A stretch of 64,000 nt of DNA from Hyphomicrobiales bacterium (lineage in GTDB: Bacteria; Pseudomonadota; Alphaproteobacteria; Parvibaculales; Parvibaculaceae), in NCBI GenBank assembly GCA_016124805.1, contig WGND01000001.1, positions 434,001 to 498,000 on the forward strand, written 5' to 3'. A program made the translations under genes and the position numbers. Positions 24,161 through 33,737 of the stretch are shown here, in pieces. Each line of letters starts with the position of its first letter. The first letter of the stretch is position 1. Under the pieces are notes generated by a model. That model ran no database searches and had not been told where the DNA came from. It saw only the letters and a list, made by a program, of their open reading frames with translations.

Positions 24161-24886
24161 ATGACACGGGTTGCTCTTGTAACGGGCGGGACGCGCGGTA
24201 TTGGCCACGCGATTTCGCTGGAACTGAAGGCGGCGGGCTACAAGGTTGCCGCCACCTATGCGGGCAATGATGAGGCGGCTGCCGCCTTTTCAAAGGAAAC
24301 GGGCATCGCGACCTATAAATGGAGCGTGGCGGATTATGATGAATGCGTCGCCGGTCTTGCCAAGGTCGAGGCGGATCTGGGTCCGATTGATGTGCTCGTC
24401 AACAATGCCGGCATCACGCGCGATGCCATGCTGCACAAGCTGACGCCCGTTCAGTGGCGTGAGGTGATCTCCACCAATCTCGATTCCATGTTCAATATGT
24501 GTCAGCCGATCATTGCAGGCATGCGGGATCGCGGCTTTGGCCGCATCATCAATATCTCTTCGATCAATGGTCAGAAGGGGCAGATGGGCCAGACCAATTA
24601 TTCCGCCGCCAAGGCAGGCGTGATTGGTTTCACCAAAGCGCTGGCGCAGGAAGTGGCTCGAAAAGGCGTGACGGTGAATTGCATTGCGCCGGGCTATATC
24701 AACACCGAAATGGTTGCCGCCGTACCGGAGAAGGTGCTGGAAAGCATCATCGCCTCGATCCCGGTGGGCCGTCTGGGCACGGGCGAGGAAATCGCCCATT
24801 GCGTGAAATTTCTGGCTGATGACAAGAGTGGCTTCATCACGGGCGCCACGATCACGGCCAATGGCGCGCAATATATCGCGGGCTAA
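24161..24886 (+). CDS. phaB: Acetoacetyl-CoA reductase
   Basis: A 241-residue SDR with cofactor loop TGGTRGIG and catalytic Ser134, Tyr147 and Lys151 (NISSINGQKGQMGQTNYSAAK). The sequence NGQKGQMGQTNY is diagnostic for PhaB rather than FabG. It reduces acetoacetyl-CoA to (R)-3-hydroxybutyryl-CoA with NADPH. ATG 24161 follows AGGG; upstream in-frame TTG is not needed. The phaA-phaB unit ends at a clear terminator; phaC is not in the window. Confidence 0.96.
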   Translation: MTRVALVTGGTRGIGHAISLELKAAGYKVAATYAGNDEAAAAFSKETGIATYKWSVADYDECVAGLAKVEADLGPIDVLVNNAGITRDAMLHKLTPVQWREVISTNLDSMFNMCQPIIAGMRDRGFGRIINISSINGQKGQMGQTNYSAAKAGVIGFTKALAQEVARKGVTVNCIAPGYINTEMVAAVPEKVLESIIASIPVGRLGTGEEIAHCVKFLADDKSGFITGATITANGAQYIAG

Positions 24887-24907
24887 GTCCCATAGATTTC
24901 GAAAATC

Positions 24908-24946
24908 ACGCCGTCCTCTGCAAATGCCGGAGGGCGGCGTTTCTTT
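24908..24946 (+). terminator. Rho-independent terminator of phaAB
   Basis: ACGCCGTCCTC pairs with GAGGGCGGCGT (11 bp, one G-U), 11-nt loop, then TTCTTTT. Confidence 0.8.
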
Positions 24947-24952
24947 TGGGGC

Positions 24953-25570
24953 TTAGCCCTTGGCCTGTTCGGCCTTTCGGGCGGCATCATATTCGGCGGC
25001 GCGGTTGGCGCGGCCGAGCTGCGGACTGATCCAGGTATCGACCGGCCCGACATCAACATGCACGAAGGGATGTTTGGACGGATAATAGCCAGCGCCGCCC
25101 TTGCCGAGTTTTTTGGCGATGTTGAAGATCATTTTCGGATCGCTGAAATCCTGCGTCAGATCCATCGCCATGCCGCGCATATGGAAGCTGTTGCCATCCA
25201 CACCTTCACTCTTTGAGGCCAGCATGGCGTTGGTCCTGGGCGAGCGATAGCCGGACATGGTGTAGAGCGGCTTGCTTGAGGGCGAGAGCTGGTCAATCTC
25301 CCAGAGCAGATCAAGAAGGCCGGTATGCATGGGCGTTGTCGTGCCGGTGCGCAGATCGCGCATGAACCAGTTGATGCGGGAGAGCGCCTCGGGAATATAG
25401 TCGCCATCGGCCCAATAGGTGATGGTGAGCTTCTCGCCGGAATTGAGGCTCTGCATTTTGAGGCTGCGCTTATAGGGGGCCTCCGCGCGCAGGATCGCCG
25501 GGGCTGCGATCAGCCCGACGGCACCACCCAAGGCAAGGTTCAAGGCCTGACGGCGTGAGGGAAAAGACAT
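24953..25570 (-). CDS. DUF882/MepK-type murein endopeptidase with Tat signal
   Basis: A 205-residue exported protein. The N-terminus has twin arginines (SRRQALNLALGG) and a hydrophobic segment ending AAPAILRAEA. The DUF882 (peptidase M15-like) core shows Zn ligands His130 and Asp137 (SFHMRGMAMDL) and His171 (HPFVHVDVGP). Relatives cut peptide cross-links in peptidoglycan. Start at 25570 uses the purine-rich stretch upstream; a start at 25594 would add eight residues. It lies directly after a deacetylase gene on the same strand, suggesting a wall-remodelling pair. Confidence 0.87.
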   Translation of the reverse strand: MSFPSRRQALNLALGGAVGLIAAPAILRAEAPYKRSLKMQSLNSGEKLTITYWADGDYIPEALSRINWFMRDLRTGTTTPMHTGLLDLLWEIDQLSPSSKPLYTMSGYRSPRTNAMLASKSEGVDGNSFHMRGMAMDLTQDFSDPKMIFNIAKKLGKGGAGYYPSKHPFVHVDVGPVDTWISPQLGRANRAAEYDAARKAEQAKG

Positions 25571-25602
25571 AAGCGTTTTCTCTTTTGAACTCATGATCGA
25601 GG

Positions 25603-26517
25603 CTATCTGATCGGTTTTGCAGGCTCAAGTGACGGGATTTTGACTTCGGCTGTCTGGCTGGGGCGCAAACCGGCGGTGACAGGCACGGCGTCAAGAAGCG
25701 CGCCGGGCACTTGTGTGGCAAGCCTGCGGGCATGGGCGTCGGGCGCCAGCTGCACAAACTCATAGCCCTGCTGTCTCATGCGCATGATCAGTCTTTCCAG
25801 CATGTCGGCGGTGTGGGGCTTGGTGTCATGCAGGATGATGATGCCCTGACCCCGCGAATTGATATTGCGCAAGGCGCGCTGATAGACCTGATCGGCGCTG
25901 ATGTGCTTCCAGTCATCGGCCCCGAAATCGCAGGAAATCGTCGCTACATTGCGCTCGCCAAGCCAGCGGATCAGCGATTTCTTGTCATTGAGGCCGGGGA
26001 AGCGGAAGAAGGGCGCCAGACGCGCGCGATCTTCCGGCGGGGCGCTGGCAAGGGCAGCTTGCGCTGCCTCAAAGCCCTTCCTGATTTCGCGATGGGCGCG
26101 GCTTGTCGATAGGCGGCGCAGATTGGGATGGGTGTAGCTGTGTGTGCCGATGATATGGCCCTGCGCGGCAATCGCCCGGACGAGATCGGGCCGTTTCTCG
26201 GCATAGATGCCGACAAGAAAATAGGTCGCCTTGATGCAGTGCTTTTTGAGGATGGCAAGAATGCTCGGCGTGGTCGCGGGGTCGGGGCCATCATCAAATG
26301 TGAGCGCGACCTGGCGCGGCTTGAGGCCGACGGCCTGATGGGCATATTGCATGCTGCCATAGGCAGGGCCTGCCTCGGTGCTGAGCCTGACAAGGGGCGT
26401 CTCGGCGGGCGCTGACGCATCGGTCGGGCAGGCTGTGAGGGGCGCGGCCTCTACGCCCGTTGCGCCCAGCATGATCAGGCCGCAAAGCCCGATTGCTCGC
26501 CATATTTGTCCAGTCAC
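25603..26517 (-). CDS. Polysaccharide deacetylase (NodB homology domain)
   Basis: A 304-residue exported enzyme with a signal peptide (about 1-24). NodB motifs: TFDDGP (73-78), HSYTHP with metal-binding His126 and His130, RFPG, DFGADDW and the catalytic His in ILHD. It removes N- or O-acetyl groups from a cell-surface or wall polysaccharide in the periplasm. The substrate is undefined. Eight bases (with stop) separate it from the MepK-like gene, pointing to co-transcription. Confidence 0.9.
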   Translation of the reverse strand: MTGQIWRAIGLCGLIMLGATGVEAAPLTACPTDASAPAETPLVRLSTEAGPAYGSMQYAHQAVGLKPRQVALTFDDGPDPATTPSILAILKKHCIKATYFLVGIYAEKRPDLVRAIAAQGHIIGTHSYTHPNLRRLSTSRAHREIRKGFEAAQAALASAPPEDRARLAPFFRFPGLNDKKSLIRWLGERNVATISCDFGADDWKHISADQVYQRALRNINSRGQGIIILHDTKPHTADMLERLIMRMRQQGYEFVQLAPDAHARRLATQVPGALLDAVPVTAGLRPSQTAEVKIPSLEPAKPIR

Positions 26518-26611
26518 GCCCGCCCCCCGGGAAATCTCGGTTAACGAAGTCTATCGATTTAGGGGACGCAGGCTAGGGCCGGAGGGCAACAGCCACTCTA
26601 AAACGGGTGAT

Positions 26612-27046
26612 TTAGCGGCTTCGAGGTGTCGGGCGCCAATCAGGTTCTGCCATTTCAAAGCCTGCAAAATCAAACCCTGGCGCGACGGTGCAGCCGACCA
26701 GCGTCCAGCGACCCAAGGGTTCAGCGGTCTGCCAGTGATGGGCCGGGACGATGATCTGGGGCCGCTCACCGGCCGCCAGATTGGTGCCGAGGCGCTGGGC
26801 GTGCGCATCATGCCCGTTGGGCGATGTCGTGATGACAAGCGGCCCGCCTGCATACCAGTGCCAGACCTCGGCGGCATCGACGCGGTGCCAGTGGGAATGC
26901 TCGCCCGCCTTCAGCAGATAGTAAATGGCTGTGGAATGGCCCCGCGCCGCATCAGCGGCGGTATCGCGAAAAGTCTCGCGAAACCAGCCGCCTTCTGGAT
27001 GGGGTTGAAGCTCAAGCTGCGCGATGACCTCATCGGCGTTCAGCAT
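26612..27046 (-). CDS. Cupin_5 (DUF985) family protein
   Basis: A 144-residue cupin. LQPHPEGGWFRET is the family opening, then IYYLLKAGEHSHWHRVDAAEVWHWYAGGPL with the likely metal-binding His set, and a second cupin motif IIVPAHHWQTAEPLGRWTLVGCTVAPGFDFAGFEMA. Function unknown; some relatives are suggested to be sugar-binding or isomerase-like. Its ATG follows the gloB stop by one base, so it is translated from the same mRNA. Confidence 0.9.
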   Translation of the reverse strand: MLNADEVIAQLELQPHPEGGWFRETFRDTAADAARGHSTAIYYLLKAGEHSHWHRVDAAEVWHWYAGGPLVITTSPNGHDAHAQRLGTNLAAGERPQIIVPAHHWQTAEPLGRWTLVGCTVAPGFDFAGFEMAEPDWRPTPRSR

Positions 27047-27047
27047 C

Positions 27048-27818
27048 CTAGAAATTATCCTTGCGATGGCGTGTCTCGGCAAAGACATCGACATCCTTGG
27101 CGTTGGCCATGCCGAGCGTGGCGCGCAGATCATGGCTGGCGGCGCGCAGGAAGGGGTTGGTGGCTTTTTCCAGGGCAATGGTCGTGGGCACGGTCCATTC
27201 GCCCTTGGCGCGCTTCTCGTCGATCTCCCTGGCACGCGCCACGAGCGCGGTGTTCTGGGGCTCGACGCTCAAGGCAAAGCGGGCATTGGCCTGCGTATAT
27301 TCATGGGCGCAATAGACGATGGTGTCGTCGGGCAGCGCCATCAGCTTGTTGAGCGAGGTCCACATCTGCGCGGGCGTGCCCTCAAAGAGCCGTCCGCAAC
27401 CCAGCGCAAAAAGCGTGTCGCCGACGAAAGCCACATGATCCTCGTCAAAGCTGTAGGCGATATGGCCGCGTGTGTGGCCGGGCACCTCAATGACGCGGGC
27501 TCGTGCCGTCCCCAGTTCGACAATGTCGCCTTCACCCACGGCGATATCGATGCCGGGAATGGCCTCCTGTTCGCCGCGCGGGCCGATAATTTTGCAGCCG
27601 GTTTTTTCCTTCAGCTCGGCATTGCCGCCGGCATGGTCGTAATGGTGATGCGTATTGAGGATATGGGTCAGCTTCCAGCCGCGCTTTTCGAGGGCGGCAA
27701 GAATGGGGCCCACTTCCGGTGTGTCGATGGATGCGGTCGCCCCTGAGGCGGGGTCATGGACCAGATAGCCGTAATTGTCCTCGAGACAGGCGATCTGCTG
27801 GATTTCGAGTTTGGACAT
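27048..27818 (-). CDS. gloB: Hydroxyacylglutathione hydrolase (glyoxalase II)
   Basis: A 256-residue metallo-beta-lactamase-fold enzyme with the metal motif THHHYDH (56-62), the second set in PGHTRGHIAYSF and FVGDTLFALGCGRLFEG, and the C-terminal glutathione-binding helices (CAHEYTQANARFA...PTTIALEKATNPFLR). It hydrolyses S-lactoylglutathione in methylglyoxal detoxification. Start at 27818 is set by GGAGG; an ATG 18 bases upstream lacks one. Followed by the cupin gene; divergent from a methyltransferase. Confidence 0.95.
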   Translation of the reverse strand: MSKLEIQQIACLEDNYGYLVHDPASGATASIDTPEVGPILAALEKRGWKLTHILNTHHHYDHAGGNAELKEKTGCKIIGPRGEQEAIPGIDIAVGEGDIVELGTARARVIEVPGHTRGHIAYSFDEDHVAFVGDTLFALGCGRLFEGTPAQMWTSLNKLMALPDDTIVYCAHEYTQANARFALSVEPQNTALVARAREIDEKRAKGEWTVPTTIALEKATNPFLRAASHDLRATLGMANAKDVDVFAETRHRKDNF

Positions 27819-27931
27819 GGGGCCTCCGGCGGACATTCAGGATTCATTTGCACTCTTCCATCAAGGTAGTACGCCCGGGGGGCATATTGAACCCATGGGC
27901 CAAATTAATCGGAATCTGCTAGGCTTTCCGC

Positions 27932-28684
27932 ATGCATATGGATGTCATTGACCTGCGCGATTTCTATGGCCGCCCGCTGGGGCGCGTCGCGCGACGTCTC
28001 ATCCAGAACCGCATCCATGCCATGTGGCCCAATGTAACGGGGTTGAACGTTATGGGGCTCGGCTTTGCCACGCCCTATCTGGGTGGCCTGCAGGGCGAGG
28101 CTGAGCGCGTGCTGGGGCTGATGCCGGCCCAGCAGGGTGTTCTGCGCTGGCCGACAGACGGGCGCTGCCTGACAGGGCTGGTGGATGAGCGCGAGTTGCC
28201 ATTGCCCGATGAAAGCATGGATCGCGTATTGCTGGTGCACGGGCTGGAAGGCTCTGAAGCCATGCGTGTCATGCTGCGCCAGATCTGGCGTGTGCTGGCG
28301 CCGGGCGGTCGCTTGCTCATTGTGGTGCCGAACAGACGCGGGTTATGGGCGCGGCGCGAGGCGACACCCTTTGGTCAGGGGCAGCCCTTCTCCCGCAGCC
28401 AGATCACGCAGCTCCTGCGTGAATCCATGCTCAGCCCCTCGCAATGGGAAAGCGCATTGTTCGTGCCGCCTTTCGACTGGCGGCCCCTGCTGCGGTCATC
28501 TTCTGCCTGGGAGCGTGTCGGGCAGTTGCTCTGGCCGCGTTTTTCCGGCGTCATTCTGGTCGAAGCAACAAAGCAGATTTATGCCGCGACACCTCTGCAG
28601 GTATCGAAAAAGCGTCAGCGCGTGCGCGCCCTGGCGCCCATCGCCACGCGGCTGCCGCTTGTCGAGCCGGGCCATGAAAGCTGA
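27932..28684 (+). CDS. Class I SAM-dependent methyltransferase (gloB-divergent type)
   Basis: A 250-residue protein with a methyltransferase core: VMGLGFATPYL (degenerate SAM loop), LPLPDESMDRVLLVHGLE (motif after the fourth strand) and WRVLAPGGRLLIVVPNRRGLWARREATPFGQGQPF. This NRRGLWARREATPFGxGxPFS pattern and the location next to gloB are, from memory, common in Alphaproteobacteria. The substrate is unknown. Start at ATG 27932, or 27938 two codons later. Two genes on the minus strand follow convergently. Confidence 0.88.
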   Translation: MHMDVIDLRDFYGRPLGRVARRLIQNRIHAMWPNVTGLNVMGLGFATPYLGGLQGEAERVLGLMPAQQGVLRWPTDGRCLTGLVDERELPLPDESMDRVLLVHGLEGSEAMRVMLRQIWRVLAPGGRLLIVVPNRRGLWARREATPFGQGQPFSRSQITQLLRESMLSPSQWESALFVPPFDWRPLLRSSSAWERVGQLLWPRFSGVILVEATKQIYAATPLQVSKKRQRVRALAPIATRLPLVEPGHES

Positions 28685-28688
28685 GGCG

Positions 28689-29321
28689 TCAGCGCCGCTT
28701 GTCTGACAGCAGGAAAACGGCCTCATCGGCGATCAGATTGATCAGATGGCCGGGGCGTCCGACTTTCCACGCGCGATTGCCCGTCACATTGACGGCATCA
28801 TCAATGGTCAGGCCAAGTTCGTCGCAGAGATAGACGAAGTCGCGCAGCGTGCAGAGATGGATATTGGGCGTGTTGTACCAGGAATAGCCGAGCGCGCGCG
28901 TTTCTGGCATGCGGCCGGTGAAGAAGAGCTGCGAGCGCACCTTCCAGTTTCCAAAATTTGGAAAAGAGATAATGGCCCGCTTGCCGATGCGCTTCATCTG
29001 TTCGAGAACTTCGCGCGGATTGCGCGTTGCCTGAATGGTCTGGCTCAGGATCACATAGTCAAAGGCATTGGCCGGATAGTCGCGCAGGTCCGTGTCGGCG
29101 TCGCCCTGAATGACGGAGAGACCGCGGGCCACGCAGGCATTCACGCCTTCCTGACTGAGTTCGACGCCCCGGCCATCGACATTTTTTGTCGCGGCCAGCA
29201 GCGCCAGAAGATCGCCATCGCCGCAGCCGACATCAAGCACGCGCGAGCCGGGCTCGATCATTTCGGCGATGAGGGCGAGATCGACGCGTCCATTGGCTGT
29301 GGTGCTGACAGCGGTGCTCAT
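28689..29321 (-). CDS. metW: Methionine biosynthesis protein MetW
   Basis: A 210-residue protein with a SAM-binding core ([13 protein letters not shown]) and the MetW-specific stretches [19 protein letters not shown] and [27 protein letters not shown]. MetW acts with MetX in homoserine acetylation; recent knowledge treats it as a partner or activator of MetX. The ATG overlaps the metX stop by four bases. Confidence 0.95.
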   Translation of the reverse strand: MSTAVSTTANGRVDLALIAEMIEPGSRVLDVGCGDGDLLALLAATKNVDGRGVELSQEGVNACVARGLSVIQGDADTDLRDYPANAFDYVILSQTIQATRNPREVLEQMKRIGKRAIISFPNFGNWKVRSQLFFTGRMPETRALGYSWYNTPNIHLCTLRDFVYLCDELGLTIDDAVNVTGNRAWKVGRPGHLINLIADEAVFLLSDKRR

Positions 29322-30517
29322 TTGCCAAGCCCCCGCTTTTGCGCGGCGGAGTCAATAAAGCCACGCAGGGTCGAGATCATTTCCGGCTCATCCAGCAGAA
29401 AGGCATCATGGCCCTTGTCGGTATCGATTTCGACAAAGCTGACATTGGCGGCGGCCGCATTCAGCGCATGCACGATCTGGCGGTTGTCCGATGTCGGGAA
29501 CAGCCAGTCGCTGGTGAAGGACATGACACAGAAGCGTGTTTTGGTGTCGCGGAAGGCATTGGCCAGCACACCATCATAATCAGCCGCCAGATCGAAATAA
29601 TCCATCGCGCGGGTGATGAAGAGATAGGAGTTGGCGTCAAAGCGCTCGACGAAAGTTGAGCCCTGATGGCGCAGATAGGATTCGATCTGGAAATCGGCTT
29701 CAAAGCCATAGCTCACCCGTTCGCGATCCTGCAGATTGCGACCGAATTTGCGGTGAAGGGCGGCTTCCGAGAGATAGGTGATGTGGGCGGCCATGCGCGC
29801 GACGGCGAGGCCCTTGGCCGGGCTCGTCCCCTCGGCGATATAATTGCCATTGCGCCATTCGCGGTCGGCAATGATCGCCTGACGACCGACTTCATGGAAA
29901 GCGATATTCTGGGCCGAATGACGTGCGGCAGTAGCAATCGGGATTGCCGAGAAGACGCGCCCAGGATAGGCAGACGCCCATTGCAGCGTCTGCATGCCGC
30001 CCATGGATCCGCCGATGACGCAGAAAAGCTGGTCGATGCCGAGCCGGTCGATCAGCATGGCCTGCGCGCGCACCATGTCGCCGATGGTGATGACGGGGAA
30101 ATCCTTGCCATAGGGATCACCCGTGGCGGGATTGATCTCCATGGGTCCGGTTGTGCCCATGCAGCCGCCAATGACGTTCTGGCAGATCACGAAAAAGCGG
30201 TTGGTATCGATGGGGCGTCCGGGGCCGACCATATTGGGCCACCAGCCGGGCTTGCCCGTGACCGGATTTGGCCCGGCGACAAACTGGTCGCCTGTCAGTG
30301 CATGGCAAACAAGCACCGCATTGGAGCGGTCGGCATTCAAGGCGCCATAGGTTTCATAGGCGATGGTAAACGGGCTTAAGGACTCACCACTGTCAAGCCT
30401 GAGCGGCGCCTCCGGGCCAAAAGGCATGATGTGGCGCTGCAACCCGTCAAGGGGTGCTGTCGCCTCTTCCTCCTTTGCGGGGCCCTTTGCAGGCTGCCGT
30501 TTTTCCGTCTCGTTCAT
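29318..30517 (-). CDS. metX: Homoserine O-acetyltransferase
   Basis: A 399-residue alpha/beta-hydrolase-fold acyltransferase. Nucleophile elbow IGGSMGGMQ, the substrate-shaping [10 protein letters not shown] region, catalytic Asp in FTSDWLFP and His in DKGHDAFL. It makes O-acetyl-homoserine (or O-succinyl, which cannot be excluded) for methionine synthesis. Start at 30517 (MNETEK); the frame upstream only begins with a TTG. A promoter with a perfect TTGACA lies upstream. Coupled to metW. Confidence 0.95.
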   Translation of the reverse strand: MNETEKRQPAKGPAKEEEATAPLDGLQRHIMPFGPEAPLRLDSGESLSPFTIAYETYGALNADRSNAVLVCHALTGDQFVAGPNPVTGKPGWWPNMVGPGRPIDTNRFFVICQNVIGGCMGTTGPMEINPATGDPYGKDFPVITIGDMVRAQAMLIDRLGIDQLFCVIGGSMGGMQTLQWASAYPGRVFSAIPIATAARHSAQNIAFHEVGRQAIIADREWRNGNYIAEGTSPAKGLAVARMAAHITYLSEAALHRKFGRNLQDRERVSYGFEADFQIESYLRHQGSTFVERFDANSYLFITRAMDYFDLAADYDGVLANAFRDTKTRFCVMSFTSDWLFPTSDNRQIVHALNAAAANVSFVEIDTDKGHDAFLLDEPEMISTLRGFIDSAAQKRGLGK

Positions 30518-30631
30518 TGGATGATCCGTTCCCAGACCCAAAGGCTCGCGGGTTGCCTCCCGATCCGGATGATAGGCCGGTGGGAGCCGCGCTGCCGCCG
30601 CTTTCTGGGGAAGCGGTCAAAACAGGCTGCA

Positions 30632-30661
30632 TAGCTAGTGACTGGACCCCTGAAATGTCAA
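30632..30661 (-). promoter_or_regulatory. Promoter of metX-metW
   Basis: On the minus strand, TTGACA (complement of 30656-30661) is followed after 18 bp by TAGCTA (30632-30637). The leader to the metX ATG is about 110 nt. I looked for a SAM-II-type aptamer in it and did not see one. Confidence 0.5.
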
Positions 30662-30773
30662 TGTTTTCTTTGATTTTAATGGGTTGGCCGCTTATGAATA
30701 CCGCTCTTGTGGCGTCCCCGGGGCGTCATTCCTGACGCCTGGTAACCGGTGGCTCCCGGCACATGAGATCAAA

Positions 30774-31673
30774 ATGACCACTAACGTCTCCAGTCCTGAA
30801 TTATCTCTCGTCGAAGTCCGCAAGGAACTTGATGCGATTGATGCTGCCATTCACAAGCAGCTGATGAAGCGGGCCAAGGTGGTGATGAAGGTGGCTGATG
30901 CCAAGGCGCAGGCTGCACGCGCTGCCGGGGAGGAAAACTTCATTGCCTTCCGGCCCGGCCGTGAAGCCGAAATCCTGCGCAGCCTTGCAGACCGGCACAA
31001 GGGACCCTTGCCGCTTCCCGTCATTTTCCGGCTCTGGCGAGAAATCATCTCGGCCATGACGCAGCTTCAGACGCCCTTCCGCGTCGAAGTTTTCGGGGGC
31101 GCGGCTGATGACGGCGTCGGCTTGTGGGATCTGGCACGCAGCTATTACGGCTCTTCCACCCCGATGGAGCGCCACGACAATGCGCGCGATGTTCTGCGTC
31201 GCGTCTCGCTTGATCGCTATGCGATCGGCATTCTGCCTGCCGCAGGCTCGGTACCGGGCGGCGACTGGTGGGCCGCGCTTGCCTCTGCCGGGGCGAGCGG
31301 CCCGCGTGTTGTTGCGCGCCTCCCCTTTATCGAGGGGCCTGGCAGCGATCCTTTTCTGGCCTATGTAATTGCACAGGCCGCCTTTGAGCCGACGGGTGAT
31401 GATACGAGCCTGCTTGCCATGATCACCCAGCAGGCGACCTCTGAAACGCGTATGATTGCCGCGCTCAAGGAGGCGGGCTTTGAACCGCAGCGTTTGGACC
31501 TTGTGACGACCAAGGATGGCGCGGCCCAGCATATGAACCTTTTTGCCGTGCCTGGCCATGTTGCGAGCGATGATGTGCGGCTCGACAAGCTGAACAGTCC
31601 AGCTGGCGGTTTTGATGTGCGCGTGATCGGCGGTTTTGCCAATCCCGTGCGCCTGAGTGAAACCGGTGCCTGA
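30774..31673 (+). CDS. Chorismate mutase with a prephenate-dehydratase-like C-terminal part
   Basis: A 299-residue protein. Residues about 10-95 are an AroQ chorismate mutase ([33 protein letters not shown] ... [13 protein letters not shown] ... [10 protein letters not shown]). The remaining 200 residues have a periplasmic-binding-like layout ([20 protein letters not shown]), then an ACT-like stretch ([35 protein letters not shown]), so the whole looks like a P-protein. The prephenate dehydratase TRF motif is not seen. It probably converts chorismate to prephenate for the adjacent hisC and tyrA products, with the C-terminus as sensor (inference). First gene of a three-gene unit. Confidence 0.82.
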   Translation: MTTNVSSPELSLVEVRKELDAIDAAIHKQLMKRAKVVMKVADAKAQAARAAGEENFIAFRPGREAEILRSLADRHKGPLPLPVIFRLWREIISAMTQLQTPFRVEVFGGAADDGVGLWDLARSYYGSSTPMERHDNARDVLRRVSLDRYAIGILPAAGSVPGGDWWAALASAGASGPRVVARLPFIEGPGSDPFLAYVIAQAAFEPTGDDTSLLAMITQQATSETRMIAALKEAGFEPQRLDLVTTKDGAAQHMNLFAVPGHVASDDVRLDKLNSPAGGFDVRVIGGFANPVRLSETGA

Positions 31674-31677
31674 CGCC

Positions 31678-32805
31678 ATGACCGAGCAGCCAAAAAATCT
31701 CAAGCCGACACCCCAGAAGGGCGTATTGGATATATCCCCCTATGTGCCTGGCCGCTCCACAGCGGCAGGCGTGGCGCGTGTCTTCAAGATGTCGGCTAAT
31801 GAGACGCCGCTCGGGCCGAGCCCGGATGCCGTTCAGGCCTTTGGCGAGGCGGCGGCCAGCCTGGCGCTTTACCCCGAAGGGTCGGTGCGGGCGTTGCGCG
31901 AAGCCATAGCCACGCGCTATGGCCTGAGTGCCGACCGCATCATGTGCGGCAATGGCTCGGATGAATTGCTGCACATGCTGGCGCAGGTCTATCTTGGCGA
32001 AGGCGATGAAACCATTGCCACCGAGCATGGCTTTACGGTTTATCCCATCATCACCAAAGCGGCGGGCGCGACCTGCATTCAGGTGCCCGAGACAAATCTC
32101 TGCGCCGATGTTGATGCCATTCTTGCCGCTGTCACGCCGCGCACGAAAATTGTGTTTCTCGCCAATCCGAATAATCCGACAGGCAGCTATCTGCCAGTCG
32201 ACGAGATGAAGCGGCTTCATGCAGGCCTGCGCCCCGACATTCTTTTTGTCGTGGATGCGGCCTATTCGGAATATGTCCGTCGCAATGATTATGAAGCCGG
32301 TATCGAGCTCGTGGCGACCAATGAAAATGTCGTGATGACGCGCACCTTCTCAAAAATTTACGGCCTCGCCGCGCTGCGTCTGGGCTGGCTCTATGCGCCT
32401 GCCGACATTATCGATGCGCTTGATCGCGTGCGCAGTCCTTTCAATGTTTCCATTCCTGCCATGATGGCCGGCATTGCAGCGATCAAGGATGCGGGCCATG
32501 TCGAGAAGGCGCGTGCCCATAATGAGAAATGGCTTGCCTGGTTGGAGCGCGAAATCGCGCAGATCGGCCTGACGGTCTATCCGAGTGTGGCCAATTTCGT
32601 GCTGGTGCGCTTTCCTCATGAGGCGGGCTTCACGGCCGCGGATGCGGATGCTTTTTTGATGAAGCGCGGTCTCATCGTGCGGCAGGTCTCGTCTTACGGC
32701 CTGCCCGATTGTCTGCGCATCACGGTGGGTCTTGAAGAGCCCAATCGCCTTGTCGTCGATGCGTTGCGCGACTTCATGTCGGGTTACAAGGGAGCGGGCG
32801 CATGA
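31678..32805 (+). CDS. hisC: Histidinol-phosphate/aromatic aminotransferase
   Basis: A 375-residue class II PLP aminotransferase. [30 protein letters not shown] and the PLP lysine Lys226 ([10 protein letters not shown]) are HisC features. Set between chorismate mutase and prephenate dehydrogenase, it probably transaminates aromatic keto acids (and/or histidinol phosphate). The start at 31678 lies four bases after the previous stop. Four-base overlap with tyrA. Confidence 0.92.
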   Translation: MTEQPKNLKPTPQKGVLDISPYVPGRSTAAGVARVFKMSANETPLGPSPDAVQAFGEAAASLALYPEGSVRALREAIATRYGLSADRIMCGNGSDELLHMLAQVYLGEGDETIATEHGFTVYPIITKAAGATCIQVPETNLCADVDAILAAVTPRTKIVFLANPNNPTGSYLPVDEMKRLHAGLRPDILFVVDAAYSEYVRRNDYEAGIELVATNENVVMTRTFSKIYGLAALRLGWLYAPADIIDALDRVRSPFNVSIPAMMAGIAAIKDAGHVEKARAHNEKWLAWLEREIAQIGLTVYPSVANFVLVRFPHEAGFTAADADAFLMKRGLIVRQVSSYGLPDCLRITVGLEEPNRLVVDALRDFMSGYKGAGA

Positions 32806-33737
32806 GCGATGTCGAGAAGGGCCATTATGGCCGCGTCGCCCTGATCGGTCTGGGGTTGATCGGGGGCTCGCTGGCCTATGCGATCAAGCGCGCCGGTCTT
32901 GCCGATCACATTGTCGGTTATGCGCGCTCCAAAGAAACGCGTGACCGGGCACTGGAACTCGGCTTTATCGACAGTGCCTGCGAGAGCGCGGCAGACGCTG
33001 CACGCGGGGCTGACCTGGTGGTGCTTTGTACGCCTGTCGGCACCTATGGGGATTTGGCCGCCGCGATTGAGCCCGTGCTCAAAAAGGGCGTGACGGTGAG
33101 CGATGTCGGCTCGGTCAAGAATGCCGTGGTGCGCGATGTCGGCCCTTTCATTCCCGATGGGGTGCATTTCATTCCGGGCCATCCCATCGCGGGCACCGAG
33201 CAGTCGGGCCCTGATGCCGGTTTTGCCGAACTTTTCGACGGTCGCTGGTGCATTCTGACGCCGGTGCCCGGCACCAATCAGGAGGCGCTTGAAAAGTTTT
33301 CGGCTTTCTGGCGTGCCTGCGGATCGCAGGTCGATACGATGGAGCCCAAGCATCACGATCTGGTGCTTGCCATCGTCAGCCATCTGCCACATCTCATTGC
33401 CTATAATATCGTCGGCACGGCGGATGATCTGGAGACGGTGACGAAATCGGAAGTCATCAAATATTCTGCCAGTGGTTTTCGCGACTTCACGCGCCTGGCC
33501 TCTTCCGACCCGACCATGTGGCGCGATATCTGCCTCAATAACAAGGACGCGGTGCTGGAAATGCTCGGTCGCTTCACCGAGGATCTGGCCGCCCTGCAGC
33601 GCTCCATCCGCTGGGGCGACGGCGATGCGCTCTATAATCTCTTTGACCGGACGCGCAATGTGCGGCGCCTGATCATTGAAGCCGGGCAGGACAGTGCGGC
33701 ACCGAATTTCGGTCGCAATCCGGCGGCCAAAAAATAA
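32802..33737 (+). CDS. tyrA: Prephenate/arogenate dehydrogenase
   Basis: A 311-residue NAD(P)-dependent enzyme with the Rossmann loop [13 protein letters not shown], the substrate motif [15 protein letters not shown] and catalytic His in [17 protein letters not shown]. It makes 4-hydroxyphenylpyruvate or tyrosine from prephenate or arogenate. Its ATG overlaps the hisC stop (ATGA), so the three aromatic genes form one operon. The stop abuts the stop of the convergent DUF2125 gene with no spacer. Confidence 0.94.
   Translation: MSDVEKGHYGRVALIGLGLIGGSLAYAIKRAGLADHIVGYARSKETRDRALELGFIDSACESAADAARGADLVVLCTPVGTYGDLAAAIEPVLKKGVTVSDVGSVKNAVVRDVGPFIPDGVHFIPGHPIAGTEQSGPDAGFAELFDGRWCILTPVPGTNQEALEKFSAFWRACGSQVDTMEPKHHDLVLAIVSHLPHLIAYNIVGTADDLETVTKSEVIKYSASGFRDFTRLASSDPTMWRDICLNNKDAVLEMLGRFTEDLAALQRSIRWGDGDALYNLFDRTRNVRRLIIEAGQDSAAPNFGRNPAAKK

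Noticed and set aside
21991-24886. A complete PHB operon including phaC
   Set aside because: No PHB synthase frame is present; only phaR, phaA and phaB.
30518-30660. SAM-II or other SAM riboswitch in front of metX
   Set aside because: Common in Alphaproteobacteria, so I looked, but the conserved aptamer sequence and pseudoknot pattern were not found.
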